In this document: positions 36,260 through 47,600 of the stretch, piece after piece
Layout of the letters: each line of letters starts with the position of its first letter
Position numbering within the stretch: the first letter of the stretch is position 1
NCBI GenBank assembly: GCA_023251875.1
Contig: JAHEXY010000003.1
Location: 1-64,000 of the forward strand
Length of the DNA stretch: 64,000 bases
Source of the DNA: Bacteroidota bacterium
GTDB taxonomy: Bacteria > Bacteroidota > Bacteroidia > JAHEXY01
Direction of reading: 5' to 3'
Translations under genes and position numbers: made by a program
The notes under the pieces: model-generated
The model's database searches: none
What the model was told of the DNA's origin: nothing
The model's input: the letters and a program-made list of their open reading frames with translations, nothing else

Positions 36260-36563
36260 TGTTAGCTCCTTTCTTTTCATTAAGCGGTTTTATTGCAGCT
36301 AAAACTTCAGTCAGTTTGTAATAAACACGATTCCCAATGCCATAAGCTTTTAGTTTCCCCTTGCGTGTCCAATTATGAACTGTTGAAATATCACATTTAA
36401 GCATTTGTTTCACCTGATCACGCGTTAAATACTCTTCAGGCTCCTTTGGTTGAAAGTTTTGTTTCAACTCTTTTAATTGTTCTTGTAGCTGCTCTTGACC
36501 GGATAAATATTCTTCATACGATACGTTATGAAGAATAGTAGAATTTGGAATAGGATTTTTCAT
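36252..36563 (-). CDS. Helix-turn-helix DNA-binding protein, excisionase/MerR-like, 103 aa
   Basis: A single winged HTH lies in the second half: EYLTRDQVKQMLKCDISTVH, then NWTRKGKLKAYGIGNRVYYK. This is the HTH_17 excisionase pattern. The N-terminal half is a Gln/Glu/Leu-rich helix (coiled coil). In such elements this protein directs excision and controls the int/rep genes. Start chosen at 36563 (MKNPIPNSTIL); an in-frame ATG at 36593 would add ten residues (MRLLIKKIST) of less usual composition. Confidence 0.8.
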   Translation of the reverse strand: MKNPIPNSTILHNVSYEEYLSGQEQLQEQLKELKQNFQPKEPEEYLTRDQVKQMLKCDISTVHNWTRKGKLKAYGIGNRVYYKLTEVLAAIKPLNEKKGANNE

Positions 36564-36632
36564 TGTACTTATTTTTTTAATTAATAAGCGCAAAGAAAAC
36601 TTAGGTAATTTTTAGGTAAAACCTAAATTGCA

Positions 36633-37391
36633 TTAAATACGTTTAATTGGGTCGAATCCAATCTTCTTAAGTTCGGCAAGTACCTTATTTACTGAATCCA
36701 TTTTTTTTGCATTATATGGATTTTTAGAGCTTTCAGGATTATTAATTATGACATTGAGCGTAGAACTAATTGTTGTGTGGTTTTCTCCTGTAATTGCTGA
36801 AAGAAGTGTCGCAAGTCTATTAACGTTATTTTTAAATGGATGTTTAACTTTTAAAAAATTTATAATTCCCACTTCATTGAGATATATAATTTTTTCAGTT
36901 GGTGTAGTATTGCTTAAGTCCTCCTTATAATCAGCAGCATTTTTCAATAAATAAAATGATCTAATATTTTTTATCCCATTTAAATCTTCTTCTATGCATT
37001 CTATGTCATGTATTATGCAACCCTCTTTAATTACTTCTTGTACTCTTGTCCAAAATTGATAAGTAAAAATTATATAGTCTTTACGAAGCCCATTATTAAT
37101 ACCGTTTTCAGGGTTTTTAATATGATCCATTACAAAACATCTTTCCTCATTAAAATTTTCATCTCTTAGATATAAAGGGCGATTACTTAATAAGGATTTT
37201 AGATATGTAATTTGCTTTTCTTTCGACAATAAAACCAAATTACATTTTATTTCATCTTTAAATGGCGTAAGTAATTCATCGATTCCTAAACCATCCATAT
37301 AAGACAGTAATCCTTCCACGTCTCTTTCAAAACAATCCCAAAATTCTATATACCAGAAACAATCTATTATTTTATTGTATGCTTTATTCAT
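36633..37391 (-). CDS. Hypothetical mobile-element protein, 252 aa
   Basis: I cannot name the family. It is soluble and acidic-helical. Its C-terminal ~80 residues (IIYLNEVGIINFLKVKHPF, then NRLATLLSAITGENHTTISS) resemble a tail seen in many Bacteroidota mobile-element proteins encoded next to integrases. It lies between the integrase and the HTH/replication genes on the same strand, in the usual place of a regulatory or accessory gene. Position suggests a role in excision or replication control. Confidence 0.65.
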   Translation of the reverse strand: MNKAYNKIIDCFWYIEFWDCFERDVEGLLSYMDGLGIDELLTPFKDEIKCNLVLLSKEKQITYLKSLLSNRPLYLRDENFNEERCFVMDHIKNPENGINNGLRKDYIIFTYQFWTRVQEVIKEGCIIHDIECIEEDLNGIKNIRSFYLLKNAADYKEDLSNTTPTEKIIYLNEVGIINFLKVKHPFKNNVNRLATLLSAITGENHTTISSTLNVIINNPESSKNPYNAKKMDSVNKVLAELKKIGFDPIKRI

Positions 37392-37428
37392 TTTCTTTTG
37401 TTAAATGGGTTATGTAAGGATATATTAA

Positions 37429-38637
37429 CTAAAAATACTCAGCTAACTGTATTGCCTTTTGAGTATCTGTTTTACCAATATATTCAAGAAACATACCCTC
37501 CGTACTATGACCTGTTGCGCCTATTAATAAAGAGGTAGGAATACGACCATAATTATTGGAGGCAAATGACCTTCTTCCAATATGACTTGTAACCAATTGC
37601 CATTTTTCAAAAATTCCTGATTCTTTCTTATGTGTTATCGGGTTTTGCTTGCCACCGCTTATTTGTTGAGTTATGCCGGAAAGCTTACAAACAATTTTAA
37701 TAAACTCATTATATCTTTGATCACTAATTTTTCTTGGAAACTCTCCTCCTCTTTTTTGAAGTATTGCCATCACCATTTTACTTAGTGGAACCGTCATTAT
37801 TTTGTCGGTTTTAACTTGAGTAAACTCTATCAATGGTTTTCCGTTCTCATATCTTATTTGCTCTTTTGTAAAACGCATAAAATCTGAAACACGCTGGCCC
37901 GTTTCACAGCTTATAATGAGCCAATCTCTTGCATTTATTAAATATTCCTTACCATCAAGTGTTGCATTTTTTATTAATGCAAGTTCATCTATTGTCAAAT
38001 AGATTTTATCCACTTTTTGAATGTCAGTTTTTATACTTTGTAATAAATGACTTGTTTCTATCTTATTGGTTTGAGCATGATAGCAAATTGTCTTAATAAA
38101 TTTTATTGTACGTGCTATTGTATTTTGAGCATAATTTTCCTGCATACAATAGGATTCAAACTTTAGTTTAAAGTTATTATCAACATCCTTTATTAAATAT
38201 TCTGTTTTAGTAGCTAGCTGAAAACGCTCAAGAAGATGCTTTATCACATTTAACTTAACAAATGAGGCCTTTTTCATTTCATTCTTTTTATGCTTTGCAT
38301 AAAAATCAAAGTATTCAATAAGCTTAGTGGTAATTTCATCAGGCTGCTGAGGGGGAGTAATAAACTCTTTCAACCATTGAGAATTAATAGAGGTAGTTCT
38401 AACACTTTTGTTATAAGCATTTAATAATTCTGTTTTAAAATTTTCAAGGTCATTGTGAAGCCTCTTAAAACCGGCATCTTTTAGATTTTTTGGTTGGCCT
38501 TTGGTAACACTCCAATCATTAGGATTAACTAAAAATTGGGTTCTTGCTTTTAGATCAAGCGTTCTTCCTTCTTTTAATCGTACAAATATTCCGGTAGGAT
38601 TATTTTTACTTTGAATTATAAATCTAATTGTAGCCAT
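37429..38637 (-). CDS. Tyrosine recombinase (integrase) of the tRNA-Ser element, 402 aa
   Basis: The N-terminal arm-binding and SAM-like core-binding domains are followed by the catalytic domain with the Arg in CETGQRVSDFMRF, a Lys in the hairpin region, SHIGRRSFASNNY, and GATGHSTEGMFLEYIG with the nucleophile Tyr near residue 387. It catalyses integration and excision between the 62-bp att sites. Start at 38637 (MATIRFIIQ, the usual integrase start); the upstream ATG at 38664 adds MWAKPYLCI, which reads out of the arm site. A TATCTTTG box lies only 5 bp upstream of the chosen ATG. Confidence 0.93.
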   Translation of the reverse strand: MATIRFIIQSKNNPTGIFVRLKEGRTLDLKARTQFLVNPNDWSVTKGQPKNLKDAGFKRLHNDLENFKTELLNAYNKSVRTTSINSQWLKEFITPPQQPDEITTKLIEYFDFYAKHKKNEMKKASFVKLNVIKHLLERFQLATKTEYLIKDVDNNFKLKFESYCMQENYAQNTIARTIKFIKTICYHAQTNKIETSHLLQSIKTDIQKVDKIYLTIDELALIKNATLDGKEYLINARDWLIISCETGQRVSDFMRFTKEQIRYENGKPLIEFTQVKTDKIMTVPLSKMVMAILQKRGGEFPRKISDQRYNEFIKIVCKLSGITQQISGGKQNPITHKKESGIFEKWQLVTSHIGRRSFASNNYGRIPTSLLIGATGHSTEGMFLEYIGKTDTQKAIQLAEYF

Positions 38638-38641
38638 AATG

Positions 38642-38649
38642 CAAAGATA
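38642..38649 (-). promoter_or_regulatory. Promoter -7 box of the integrase gene, TATCTTTG
   Basis: It matches TAnnTTTG on the minus strand and lies between the arm site and the start codon. Because the ATG follows after 4 bp, transcription would begin at or near the start codon (leaderless or very short leader), and the bound recombinase would sit over the promoter. Confidence 0.5.
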
Positions 38650-38653
38650 CGGT

Positions 38654-38674
38654 TTAGCCCACATTTAGCCCACA
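38654..38674. repeat. Candidate integrase arm site, right
   Basis: It is the same tandem TTAGCCCACA pair as at 19570-19590, in the same orientation, 141 bp from the right att core and just upstream of the integrase promoter, where binding could also repress int. The rest of 38665-38815 is AT-rich and shows no gene. Confidence 0.55.
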
Positions 38675-38815
38675 TTTATTCTATTTATCTCGATTTATTT
38701 AAATCCATGTAAATAATGTATATCTTTACGGAACCGTTGTAGGTATTGAATTTACTAAGGATGAGTATGTTTTATATAGTAAAATAAAAAATGAGAGATT
38801 GAAGATATTGTGGAA

Positions 38816-38877
38816 CCCCTCTCTCCGCCAATTAAAAACGCAAATATCTTTATTTTAGGTATTTGCGTTTTTTGTTT
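38816..38877. repeat. attR, right copy of the 62-bp direct repeat
   Basis: It is identical to 19501-19562 and includes the 3' end of a tRNA-Ser and its terminator without the rest of the tRNA. Sequence downstream belongs to the chromosome. Confidence 0.9.
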
Positions 38878-38898
38878 GCATCATTTATCAAATTATTT

Positions 38899-40131
38899 AT
38901 GGCCCATTTATTATTTACAATAATTATCTCTTTACTGTTTTTTGATTTTATCCTTGATCGTATTCTAGATTATTTAAATTTTAAAAGATGGGATAGTCAG
39001 CTTCCTGAAGAAGTAAAGGGAATATATAATGAAGATGAATATAAAAAGTCTCAAGAATATGAAAAGGTAAATTATCAATTTTCTTTACTCAGCAATACTT
39101 TTAGCTTACTATCAATGCTAATTATGTTATTTGCTGATGGCTTTGTTTATGTTGATAATTTTGTTCGCCAATATACGCAGTCTCCTATTTTAATGGCTCT
39201 TCTCTTTTTTGGAATAATTGGTATTGCGTCAGATATACTAAGTCTACCCTTTTCACTTTATCACACCTTTGTGATAGAAGAAAAATTTGGCTTTAATAAA
39301 ACTACATTAGGTACTTATTTTATAGACAAATTAAAAGGTTATTTATTGGGGGGTATTATTGGAGGAGCGCTACTCTCATTATTTATTTGGTTTTATCAAA
39401 CTGCAGGAAATTTATTTTGGGTATATGCTTGGATTGTGTTTACGTTATTTTCAATACTAATGGTTATGTTTTATTCATCGTTGATCGTTCCCTTATTTAA
39501 CAAATTATCTCCTTTGCCTGATGGAGAATTAAGAAAAGCAATTGAAGAGTATTGTAAAAAAGTAGGATTTCAATTGGATAATTTATTTGTGATTGATGGC
39601 TCAAAAAGATCTACAAAAGCCAATGCCTATTTTAGTGGCCTAGGCCCTAAAAAAAGAATTGTATTGTACGATACACTTATTAATGATCACTCAACGGAAG
39701 AATTAGTAGGCATTTTAGCACATGAAGTAGGTCATTATAAGAAAAAACATACCTTATGGTCAATTCTAATTTCAATCATTCAAAGCGGTATCATGCTTTT
39801 TATTTTATCTCTTTTTATAAACACTCCTGCATTATCTTATGCTCTTGGTGTTTCTCAGCCTAGTTTTCACATTGCCATTATTACCTTTGGTATGTTGTAT
39901 AGCCCATTATCAATGTTATTAGGCATTGGCATGAACATGTTATCGAGAAAAAATGAATTTGAAGCCGACCAATATGCCGCAGAAACCTATAATGGATTAT
40001 CATTGCAAACAGCCTTAGTTAAATTATCAGTAAAACATTTAAGCAATTTAAATCCCCACCCGGCATATGTGTTTGTGCATTATTCACATCCTCCCTTATT
40101 AGAAAGGATACATGCATTAAAAAATCTTTAA
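38899..40131 (+). CDS. M48 family metallopeptidase, CAAX-protease (Ste24)-like, 410 aa
   Basis: An integral membrane zinc protease with about seven hydrophobic segments, the catalytic motif HEVGH in VGILAHEVGHYKKKH, and the third zinc ligand in EFEADQYAAE. The N-terminal part (FDFILDRILDYLNFKRWDSQ, LPFSLYHTFVIEEKFGFNKT) matches the Ste24/HtpX-related branch. It takes part in membrane protein quality control or prenylated-like protein processing. Its start is at 38899 (ATG), 21 bp after attR; a TTG at 38863 lies inside the terminator and is unlikely. Before integration this gene followed tRNA-Ser directly. Confidence 0.9.
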   Translation: MAHLLFTIIISLLFFDFILDRILDYLNFKRWDSQLPEEVKGIYNEDEYKKSQEYEKVNYQFSLLSNTFSLLSMLIMLFADGFVYVDNFVRQYTQSPILMALLFFGIIGIASDILSLPFSLYHTFVIEEKFGFNKTTLGTYFIDKLKGYLLGGIIGGALLSLFIWFYQTAGNLFWVYAWIVFTLFSILMVMFYSSLIVPLFNKLSPLPDGELRKAIEEYCKKVGFQLDNLFVIDGSKRSTKANAYFSGLGPKKRIVLYDTLINDHSTEELVGILAHEVGHYKKKHTLWSILISIIQSGIMLFILSLFINTPALSYALGVSQPSFHIAIITFGMLYSPLSMLLGIGMNMLSRKNEFEADQYAAETYNGLSLQTALVKLSVKHLSNLNPHPAYVFVHYSHPPLLERIHALKNL

Positions 40132-40282
40132 AACGTAAATTCAAAATCGTAAAACTAATTTTTTTATAGTTACGCTTACAGGCTTAAGAAAAATCTTATG
40201 ATATTTCAAAATTAGTTGTGTACAAATAGACAAAAAAAATCAACCGAAGATTATGATAAGGAGAATTTTAATAACTCTTAAA

Positions 40283-41437
40283 TTATTCGTTGTGTACATC
40301 CTCAAGCAAACCCAAAGCATTTTTTATTTCAATTCGATTACCATTATCAAGAATAACATATCCATTGTAATAACCCATTACTTGTTTTAAATCGTTTTTA
40401 AAAAATAAATAATTTCGTTTACTTGCTTCTTTCATAAAAGGAGTAAAAATCATTTCAAAACGATGATTACTGCTTGTAATTTTCCAAGAGGTTAATAAAT
40501 TAGTTTTATCAAACGCAATATTAATAGTATCAATTTTATGACCAATGCCGTTATAGAAAATAATATTTTGAGAATAACCAATATCTGTTGTGTCATTTCT
40601 TGTTCCAATATTCCATGAAATTGTTACCGTATCATTTCGCAAACACCCAAACCCCCACTGCCAATTGTTTTTCTTAGGTCGAACAGTTCTTCCCCAATCT
40701 AAAACAGCATATGTATCTTTTGCACTTAAACTAATTTCTTTTTTCCCAATCTGTACTTTTCCCTCAACGGGCATCGCAATAATTTTTTGACTTACTGTAA
40801 AGAAATATGAATTTTCTTTCCAAGGCAATGCAATGGAAATATTTTCTTTATCGTTTTCCTGGTTTAAAATTAGTTCGGCACTAATTCCTGTATCTGCATC
40901 AATGATAAATTTCGGAAAATCGATAACAACATCTCTTTCCTCTGATTTTCTTACAAACTGCAATGAATTTTTTCTTTTGTATAAAATAATATCCCCACTA
41001 TCAGGACTACAAGGCATTTTCGCTTTTCGAAAAGGCAATAAAATAATTTTTGTAGTAGAATATATTTTAGTTGTTATATGGTCTCTATATTTCAGCAACA
41101 TAATTTGAGCCAGGGGAATTTTTGCACAAGTAACTGCTAAACTAAAATCAGGATGAATAATATTGTAGTTATCCCATTCTTTTAATTTGCCTCGTATATC
41201 TCTTTTATTAAAATCGAATAAAAAAGATCGAGCCCAGCCTTTCGTATTTAATATGCCATCAGCTCGTACTAATTTTTCTTTTTTAATTATTTCATGAGTT
41301 GAATGTGGAATGGTATCAATACGAGTAAAAGAATATATTTTACTATTTAGTAAAAATAAAAGCGAAAAAACAAAACAGACTATTTTTTGATACGGAAAGG
41401 GCATTGAATTACTATTTGGTCTGCCAATATAATGCAT
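40283..41437 (-). CDS. DUF2804 family protein with signal-like N-terminus, 384 aa
   Basis: The match to DUF2804 is visible in DGILNTKGWARSFLFDFNKR, KEWDNYNIIHPDFSLAVTCA, the AVLDWGRTVRPKKNNWQWGF motif and WNIGTRN. Family members are beta-barrel-like proteins of unknown activity. A hydrophobic stretch (IVCFVFSLLFLLNSKIYSF) near residues 18-36 suggests export, which is unusual for this family. The start is uncertain: an alternative Met at residue 12 would give a more normal signal peptide. It lies alone between the M48 gene and the giant surface-protein gene. Confidence 0.8.
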   Translation of the reverse strand: MHYIGRPNSNSMPFPYQKIVCFVFSLLFLLNSKIYSFTRIDTIPHSTHEIIKKEKLVRADGILNTKGWARSFLFDFNKRDIRGKLKEWDNYNIIHPDFSLAVTCAKIPLAQIMLLKYRDHITTKIYSTTKIILLPFRKAKMPCSPDSGDIILYKRKNSLQFVRKSEERDVVIDFPKFIIDADTGISAELILNQENDKENISIALPWKENSYFFTVSQKIIAMPVEGKVQIGKKEISLSAKDTYAVLDWGRTVRPKKNNWQWGFGCLRNDTVTISWNIGTRNDTTDIGYSQNIIFYNGIGHKIDTINIAFDKTNLLTSWKITSSNHRFEMIFTPFMKEASKRNYLFFKNDLKQVMGYYNGYVILDNGNRIEIKNALGLLEDVHNE

Positions 41438-41609
41438 AAACGGATTTTAAATAGGTGTTCTTTCCTGATTTAAAACTAACATCACGTTTTCAATTCGTCT
41501 ACCAGAATGTTTATTAACTAGATTAAAGGAAAAAGCCAATGAGCTTAATATCCCTTACCAATCCTTAATAAAACAATATTAGTCATTAGGTTTAGTAAAA
41601 TAATAGTAT

Positions 41610-41656
41610 AAAAACTAAAATCCCAACCATCATTGATAGTCGGGATTTTAGTTTTT
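41610..41656 (-). terminator. Intrinsic terminator of the giant surface-protein gene
   Basis: A 15-bp perfect stem, AAAAACTAAAATCCC at 41610-41624 with 41642-41656, lies 16 bp after the giant gene's stop. The stem is A/T-rich at its base and could work in either direction. Confidence 0.75.
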
Positions 41657-41671
41657 ATTAGAATTTTGCTT

Positions 41672-44600
41672 CTAATTTACTTTAGTTACCATTTGTGAAA
41701 TAACATGCTCTCGGCTAAACACTCTTATGGTATAAACTCCTTCTGATTTATTTAGGAAGCTAATATTAGCACTCTTTTCACCCATTACCATTTTACTGGA
41801 AATTAATTCTCCAATAGAATTAAATACTTCTACTTTATCAATTCCCTTATTTCCGGAAGAGGAAGTCATAACAACATTTAATTCTTCTGAAACCGGATTA
41901 GGAAACAATTGAATAGTTATATTTTCAGATAATTCTGCAATTCCTGCACATATAGCAATTGTTATGGTATCCATACTTGTACAACCATTGGTATCTTCAA
42001 CCATTACTGAATAAGTTCCAATTGTAGTAACATTAACAGTTTGAGTAGATGCTCCTGTTGACCAATGATAAGAAACATAACCTGTGCCGGCATTTAATTG
42101 TAATTCATCTCCCTGGCAAAGCACTGTATCAGCACCTAAATTAACTGCAGGTGTTTTGTATTGCTCTACTTGAACACCACCCGATGTTGAACAACCATTG
42201 GTATCACTTACCAATACATAGTAGTATCCATTTGTAGTTACTGTAATTGAAGTATCGGTACTTCCATTACTCCACAAGTAGCTGGCATAACCTGAGCCTG
42301 CATTAATGGTATAGGATGAGCCTGAACATAAATATTGCGTTGGACCAAATGTTACACTCGGCACCAAATATACCGTTACATCAACACTATCAACACTCAC
42401 ACAACCATTGGCTTTAACAACATTTACAGTATAATAACCGCCATCTGTAACTTTTATAGTTTGTGTTGAATCTCCATTACTCCAAATATATGAACTAAAT
42501 CCTGATCCGGCATCAAGTGTTACACTTGCACCTTTACATATTGCAGTATCATTTCCTAATACAACAGAAGGAGTATTATCCATTGATACTTCAATAGTAT
42601 CTGTAGAAGCACAATTTGCTTTATCTATTGCAACAACAGCATAATTTCCACTTGATGTTACTGTAATATCTTGTGATGTTGCTCCTGTAGACCATAAATA
42701 AGATGCATATCCGGAACCAGCATTAATTACTACAGCATTGCCATTACATAAAACTAAATTACTTCCTAGACCTACTCCGGCACCTAATTTCACAACTAAA
42801 GTATCGCTACTCTTACATCCGTTGGTATCAAGTACCGTAACGCTATAGGAACCCGATTGTGTAACTGTAATTGAAACATCATTTGATCCTGTAGACCAAG
42901 AATAGTATGTATAGCCGGTGCCTGCATTAATTACCATAGGATCCGTATTGCAAACACTTGTATCATTTCCTAACGAGATAGAACCACCTCCCATTAATAC
43001 CACTTCAATTTCATCAGATGAAACACAAGCATATTGATTGGTTACATATACAGTATAAATTCCAGAATTTGCAACAGTAAGCGTTGATGTTGTTTGTCCG
43101 GTTGACCATAAATAAGAATTGTAACCTGTTCCTGCATTTAAAGTATAAGTTGATTGACAAACAATAGTATCGTTTCCAATATTTACAGAAGACGCTGCAT
43201 TTACATATACCGTAACGCTATCAGTAAATTTACAGCCATTGTTATTAATGATATCAATATAATAAGTTGTAGTTGTACTTGGCGTTGCAAATGGATTTGC
43301 AACATGTACATCGCTTAAGCTTGATGATGTGTACCACTCATATGTTTTGCCACCTTTAGCATTTAATTGAACAGTATCACCTTGACAAATATTTACATCA
43401 TTACCTGCATCCGGAGTTTGTAATTGAGAACAAAGTGAATTATGATATCCTAGATACGAATAAGTATCTATTGAATAAACATCCCATTCTGTGGCACCCA
43501 CAATCCAATTGGTTTGGCCTGTTGTTACATTGTAATTTCTAACTAAAGTATAATTTTCAGTACTTCCTGTATCAACAGTCCATGATGTTGATTGGCCTAT
43601 TTCTCCAATTTTGTCTATAACAACTCCATTTTTATCAAGTGTTACAACATCATTACCATTAAAATTAATAGAGCCCGTAGTAAGATCTGTAACGTTTAAG
43701 ATGTCTGCTGCCGCACTTGGATTAGACAATACAAAAACATCTCCTCCATTTAACATGCCTTTTAAATTAATAGTTGAAGAAGCAGTTAAACTTCCATTTG
43801 TATATATTGAGATTGAATAATTAACCAAATCAATACTTCCTGATGTTGGATTAAAAATTTCAACTGATTTATTATTTGAACTACCTTCTATATATTCTGA
43901 TAAGTAAAGTTCGTTGCAACCACTAATAGTATTGGTATTTACATCTACAACAACAGTGTCAGATGATGAACAACCATTAGAATCTGTAACTGTTACATAA
44001 TAAGTTCCGGCTGAATCAGCAACAATACTTGATGTATTTTCTCCTGTTGACCAAGAATAAGCATAATATCCATTACCAGCATCGATCACCGTACTTGTAT
44101 TTTGACATAGTACAATATCTCCACCTAAATTCACTAAAGGTACAGTACTAAAGCTAATGTGAACTTCATCTACAGCTGTACATCCATTTTTATCTGTTAC
44201 CGTTACAGCATAAGCGGAAGCAGTATTTACAGATATAGTTTGCGTTGTAGCACCGTTTGACCATAAATAAGAAACAAAACCTGCTCCTGCATCAAGTGTT
44301 ACACTTTCGCCTTTGCAAATAATTTTATCGCCACCTAAATCAATTGTAATAGGATTAAGAATACATGGATCAGTTGTTACAGTATCATTTACAACTACAC
44401 TTTCTGTAGCAGTACAATTACCATCGCTTACTGTTACAGTATATGTTCCTGGTAAAAGCCCAGTTGCAGTTGATGTAGTTTGAACCGGAGTAGTACTCCA
44501 GCTATAGGTATACGTTCCTGTTCCTCCTGTAACAACAACAGTTGCCGTACCATTTGCATTTCCATTTACTGCATCTGTTGAAGAAACAGTAAGTGTAGGT

Positions 44601-47600
44601 GCAGCATTATCAATCACAGTTATTGATTGAGTTGTACTACAACCATTAGCATCGGTAACTATTAATGAATAAGTTCCTGCAGAAAGATTGGTTATTTTAT
44701 AAGTTGTTTTTCCATTGCTCCATAAATAAGTATAAGGTCCTGTACCTCCTGTTACATTAGCAGTAGCCTTTCCTTTTGATTGTGTACAATAATCGTCAGT
44801 AACTTTTACACTAACAGTTGGGCCAGATGTATTGCTAATATTAGCAGTAGCAGTAGCAGTACAACCATTCGCATCCGTAACAGTTACAGTATAAGAACCT
44901 GCAGCAAGATTGGTAGCTGAGCTTGTCGAAGCTCCATTGCTCCATGAATAAGTATATGGAGATGTTCCTCCGGTTACGGTAGCTTCAGCATAACCATTAT
45001 TTTGTCCGCATGAAGCATCAGTAGTACTAACTTTTATACTTGGTCCGGAAGTAGAACTAATAGTAACAGTTTCGGTTGATGAACATCCGTTTGCATCAGT
45101 AACTTTTACAGTATAGGTTCCGGCAGCAAGATTTGAAGCGTAATAAGTAGTATTTCCATTACTCCACAAATAAGTATATGGAGATGTTCCTCCACTTACA
45201 GTTACATATGCACCACCGTTGCTTTGTCCACAACTTGCGTTAGCAGATGACACTTTTATTGTTATGCTTGATGAAGAGCTAATAGTAACTGTTTCAGTAG
45301 CAGTACATCCATTTGCATCAGTAATTGTTACGCTATAAGAACCAGCAGCAAGGCTGGTAGCTGAACTTGTCGAAGCTCCATTGCTCCAAGAATACGTATA
45401 AGGAGATGTTCCACTACTAGCAGTAGCAGTAGCTGTTCCATTACTATTGCCACATGTAGCAGCTGTTGTTACAACACTTACACTTGGTCCATTTGAATTT
45501 GAAATAGTAGCAGTAGATGTGGTAGTACAACCATTAGCATCTGTAACTATTAGTGTATAAGATCCAGCAGCAAGAGATTGATCAAATGAAGTAGTTTGAC
45601 CATTACTCCACAAATAAGTGTATGGAGAAGTTCCTCCTGTTACTGTTGCTGAAGCATAACCGTTACTTTGTCCGCATGTAGCTTTTGTAGTAGCAATTGT
45701 TACAGAAGGCCCGGTACTTGATGAAACCGTAGTGGTAGCTTTTCCGGTACAACCATTCGCATCAGTTACTGTAACGTAATATGCACCACTTGATAAGCCC
45801 GTAATAGATGCAGTAGTTTTTCCATTGCTCCATACATAAGTATAAGGAGATGTTCCGCCACTTACTGCAGCAGTAGCTGCTCCATTACTATTTCCACATG
45901 TTGCATTAGATGCTGATATGGTAACAGTAGGTGCAGTTGTTGATGTAACAGTAGCAGTAGCAGTACCTGTACATCCTTTAGAATCGGTAACCGTTACCGT
46001 ATAAGAACCAGCCGCAAGATTGGTAGCTGAGCTTGTCGAAGCTCCATTACTCCATGAATAGGTATAAGGAGAAGTTCCTCCACTTACACTTGCAGCAACT
46101 TCACCATTGCTTTCACTGCATTTTGCATTGGTAGTAGAAACAGTAACTGTTAAACCTGCAGATGAATTTACTAGTGCTGTATCAGTAGCTATACAACCAT
46201 TCGCATCAGTAACTGTTACAATATAAGTTCCTGCAGCTATGCCTGTAAAAGCAGAAGTTGTTTTACCATTATTCCATAAATAGGTATAAGGAGATTTACC
46301 GCCTGTTACGCTGGCAGAAACTCCTCCATTATTTTGTCCGCATGTAGCATCATAGGCAGTTATTGTTACAACTGGTGAAGAATAAGATTCAACTTTAACA
46401 GTATCTGATGAAGAACAACCATTGGCATCAGTAACCGTTACAATATAACTAGCTTCAGAAAGAGCAGTAATTGAAGACGATGTTTCTCCATTACTCCATA
46501 CATAAGTATAAGGAGATTTTCCTCCTGTTACAGTAGCTGTAGCAGTTCCATTACTTTGCCCACATGTTGCATTAGTAGAACTTAACGAAATAGAAGGAGC
46601 ATCGTTTACTGTTACAGTAACACTATCAGTAGATACACATCCATTTCCATCTGTAATATCAACTATATATATTGTAGTTTTTTCAGGTTCAGCAACCGGG
46701 TTAGCAATTGTTAAACTACTTAATGTATTTGAAGCATGCCATTGGTATGCAGTACCACCGCTTGCATTTAATGTTGTGTTTGATCCTTCGCAAATAGCAA
46801 CATCTGATCCTGCTGAAGGAACTGCATTACCACATGAAGAGGTATGTGTGCTCAAATAAGTATAGGTATCTGTTGCATAAGCATCCCATTCTGTAGCACC
46901 AACTGTCCAATTGGTTTGACCTGCTGTTACAGAACTTTTTCTAACTAGGGTATGATCTTGAGTTGTACCGGAACCAACTGTCCAAACGGTAGCTTGGCCA
47001 ATTTCTCCAACCTGATCTATTACGGTTCCATTTTTTGTTAAAGCAACAACATCATCACCATTATATCCCATTGCAGCAGAAGTCATATCTGCCAATGCCT
47101 TTAAAGAACTTGTAGCGCTTGAATGTGTTAAAACAAAAACATCTTTAGCAGCAATACTTCCTACAAGAGTTATGGTTCCGTTAACTGTTAAACTTCCATT
47201 ATTATAAAATGCAATTTTATATCCGGTAAGGCTTATAGCAGCATTAGTAGGATTGTATATTTCAACAGCTTTATTATTTGAACTTCCTTCAACATATTCT
47301 GACAAGAAAAGTTCAGAACAGCCAGAAGTTGTATTCATAGTAACAACAATAGTATCGCTAGCTGTACAACCATTGGCATCTGTAATGGTAACATAATAAG
47401 TACCGGCAGTACTCACCGTAATATGTTCATCATTTGATCCGGTTGACCAACTGTAAGTAGAAAATCCTGTTCCTGCAGAAAGTGTTGTTGAAGTATTAGT
47501 ACATAATACCACATCTCCTCCTAAATTAACTGAAGGTGGGTTAAGAATGCAAGGATCCGTAACTATTGTAGAATCTTGTACTGTAACAGTTCCCGTAGTT

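Noticed and set aside
38863-38898. Upstream TTG start for the M48 protease
   Set aside because: It lies inside the tRNA terminator hairpin of the att repeat. The ATG at 38899 gives a normal membrane N-terminus.
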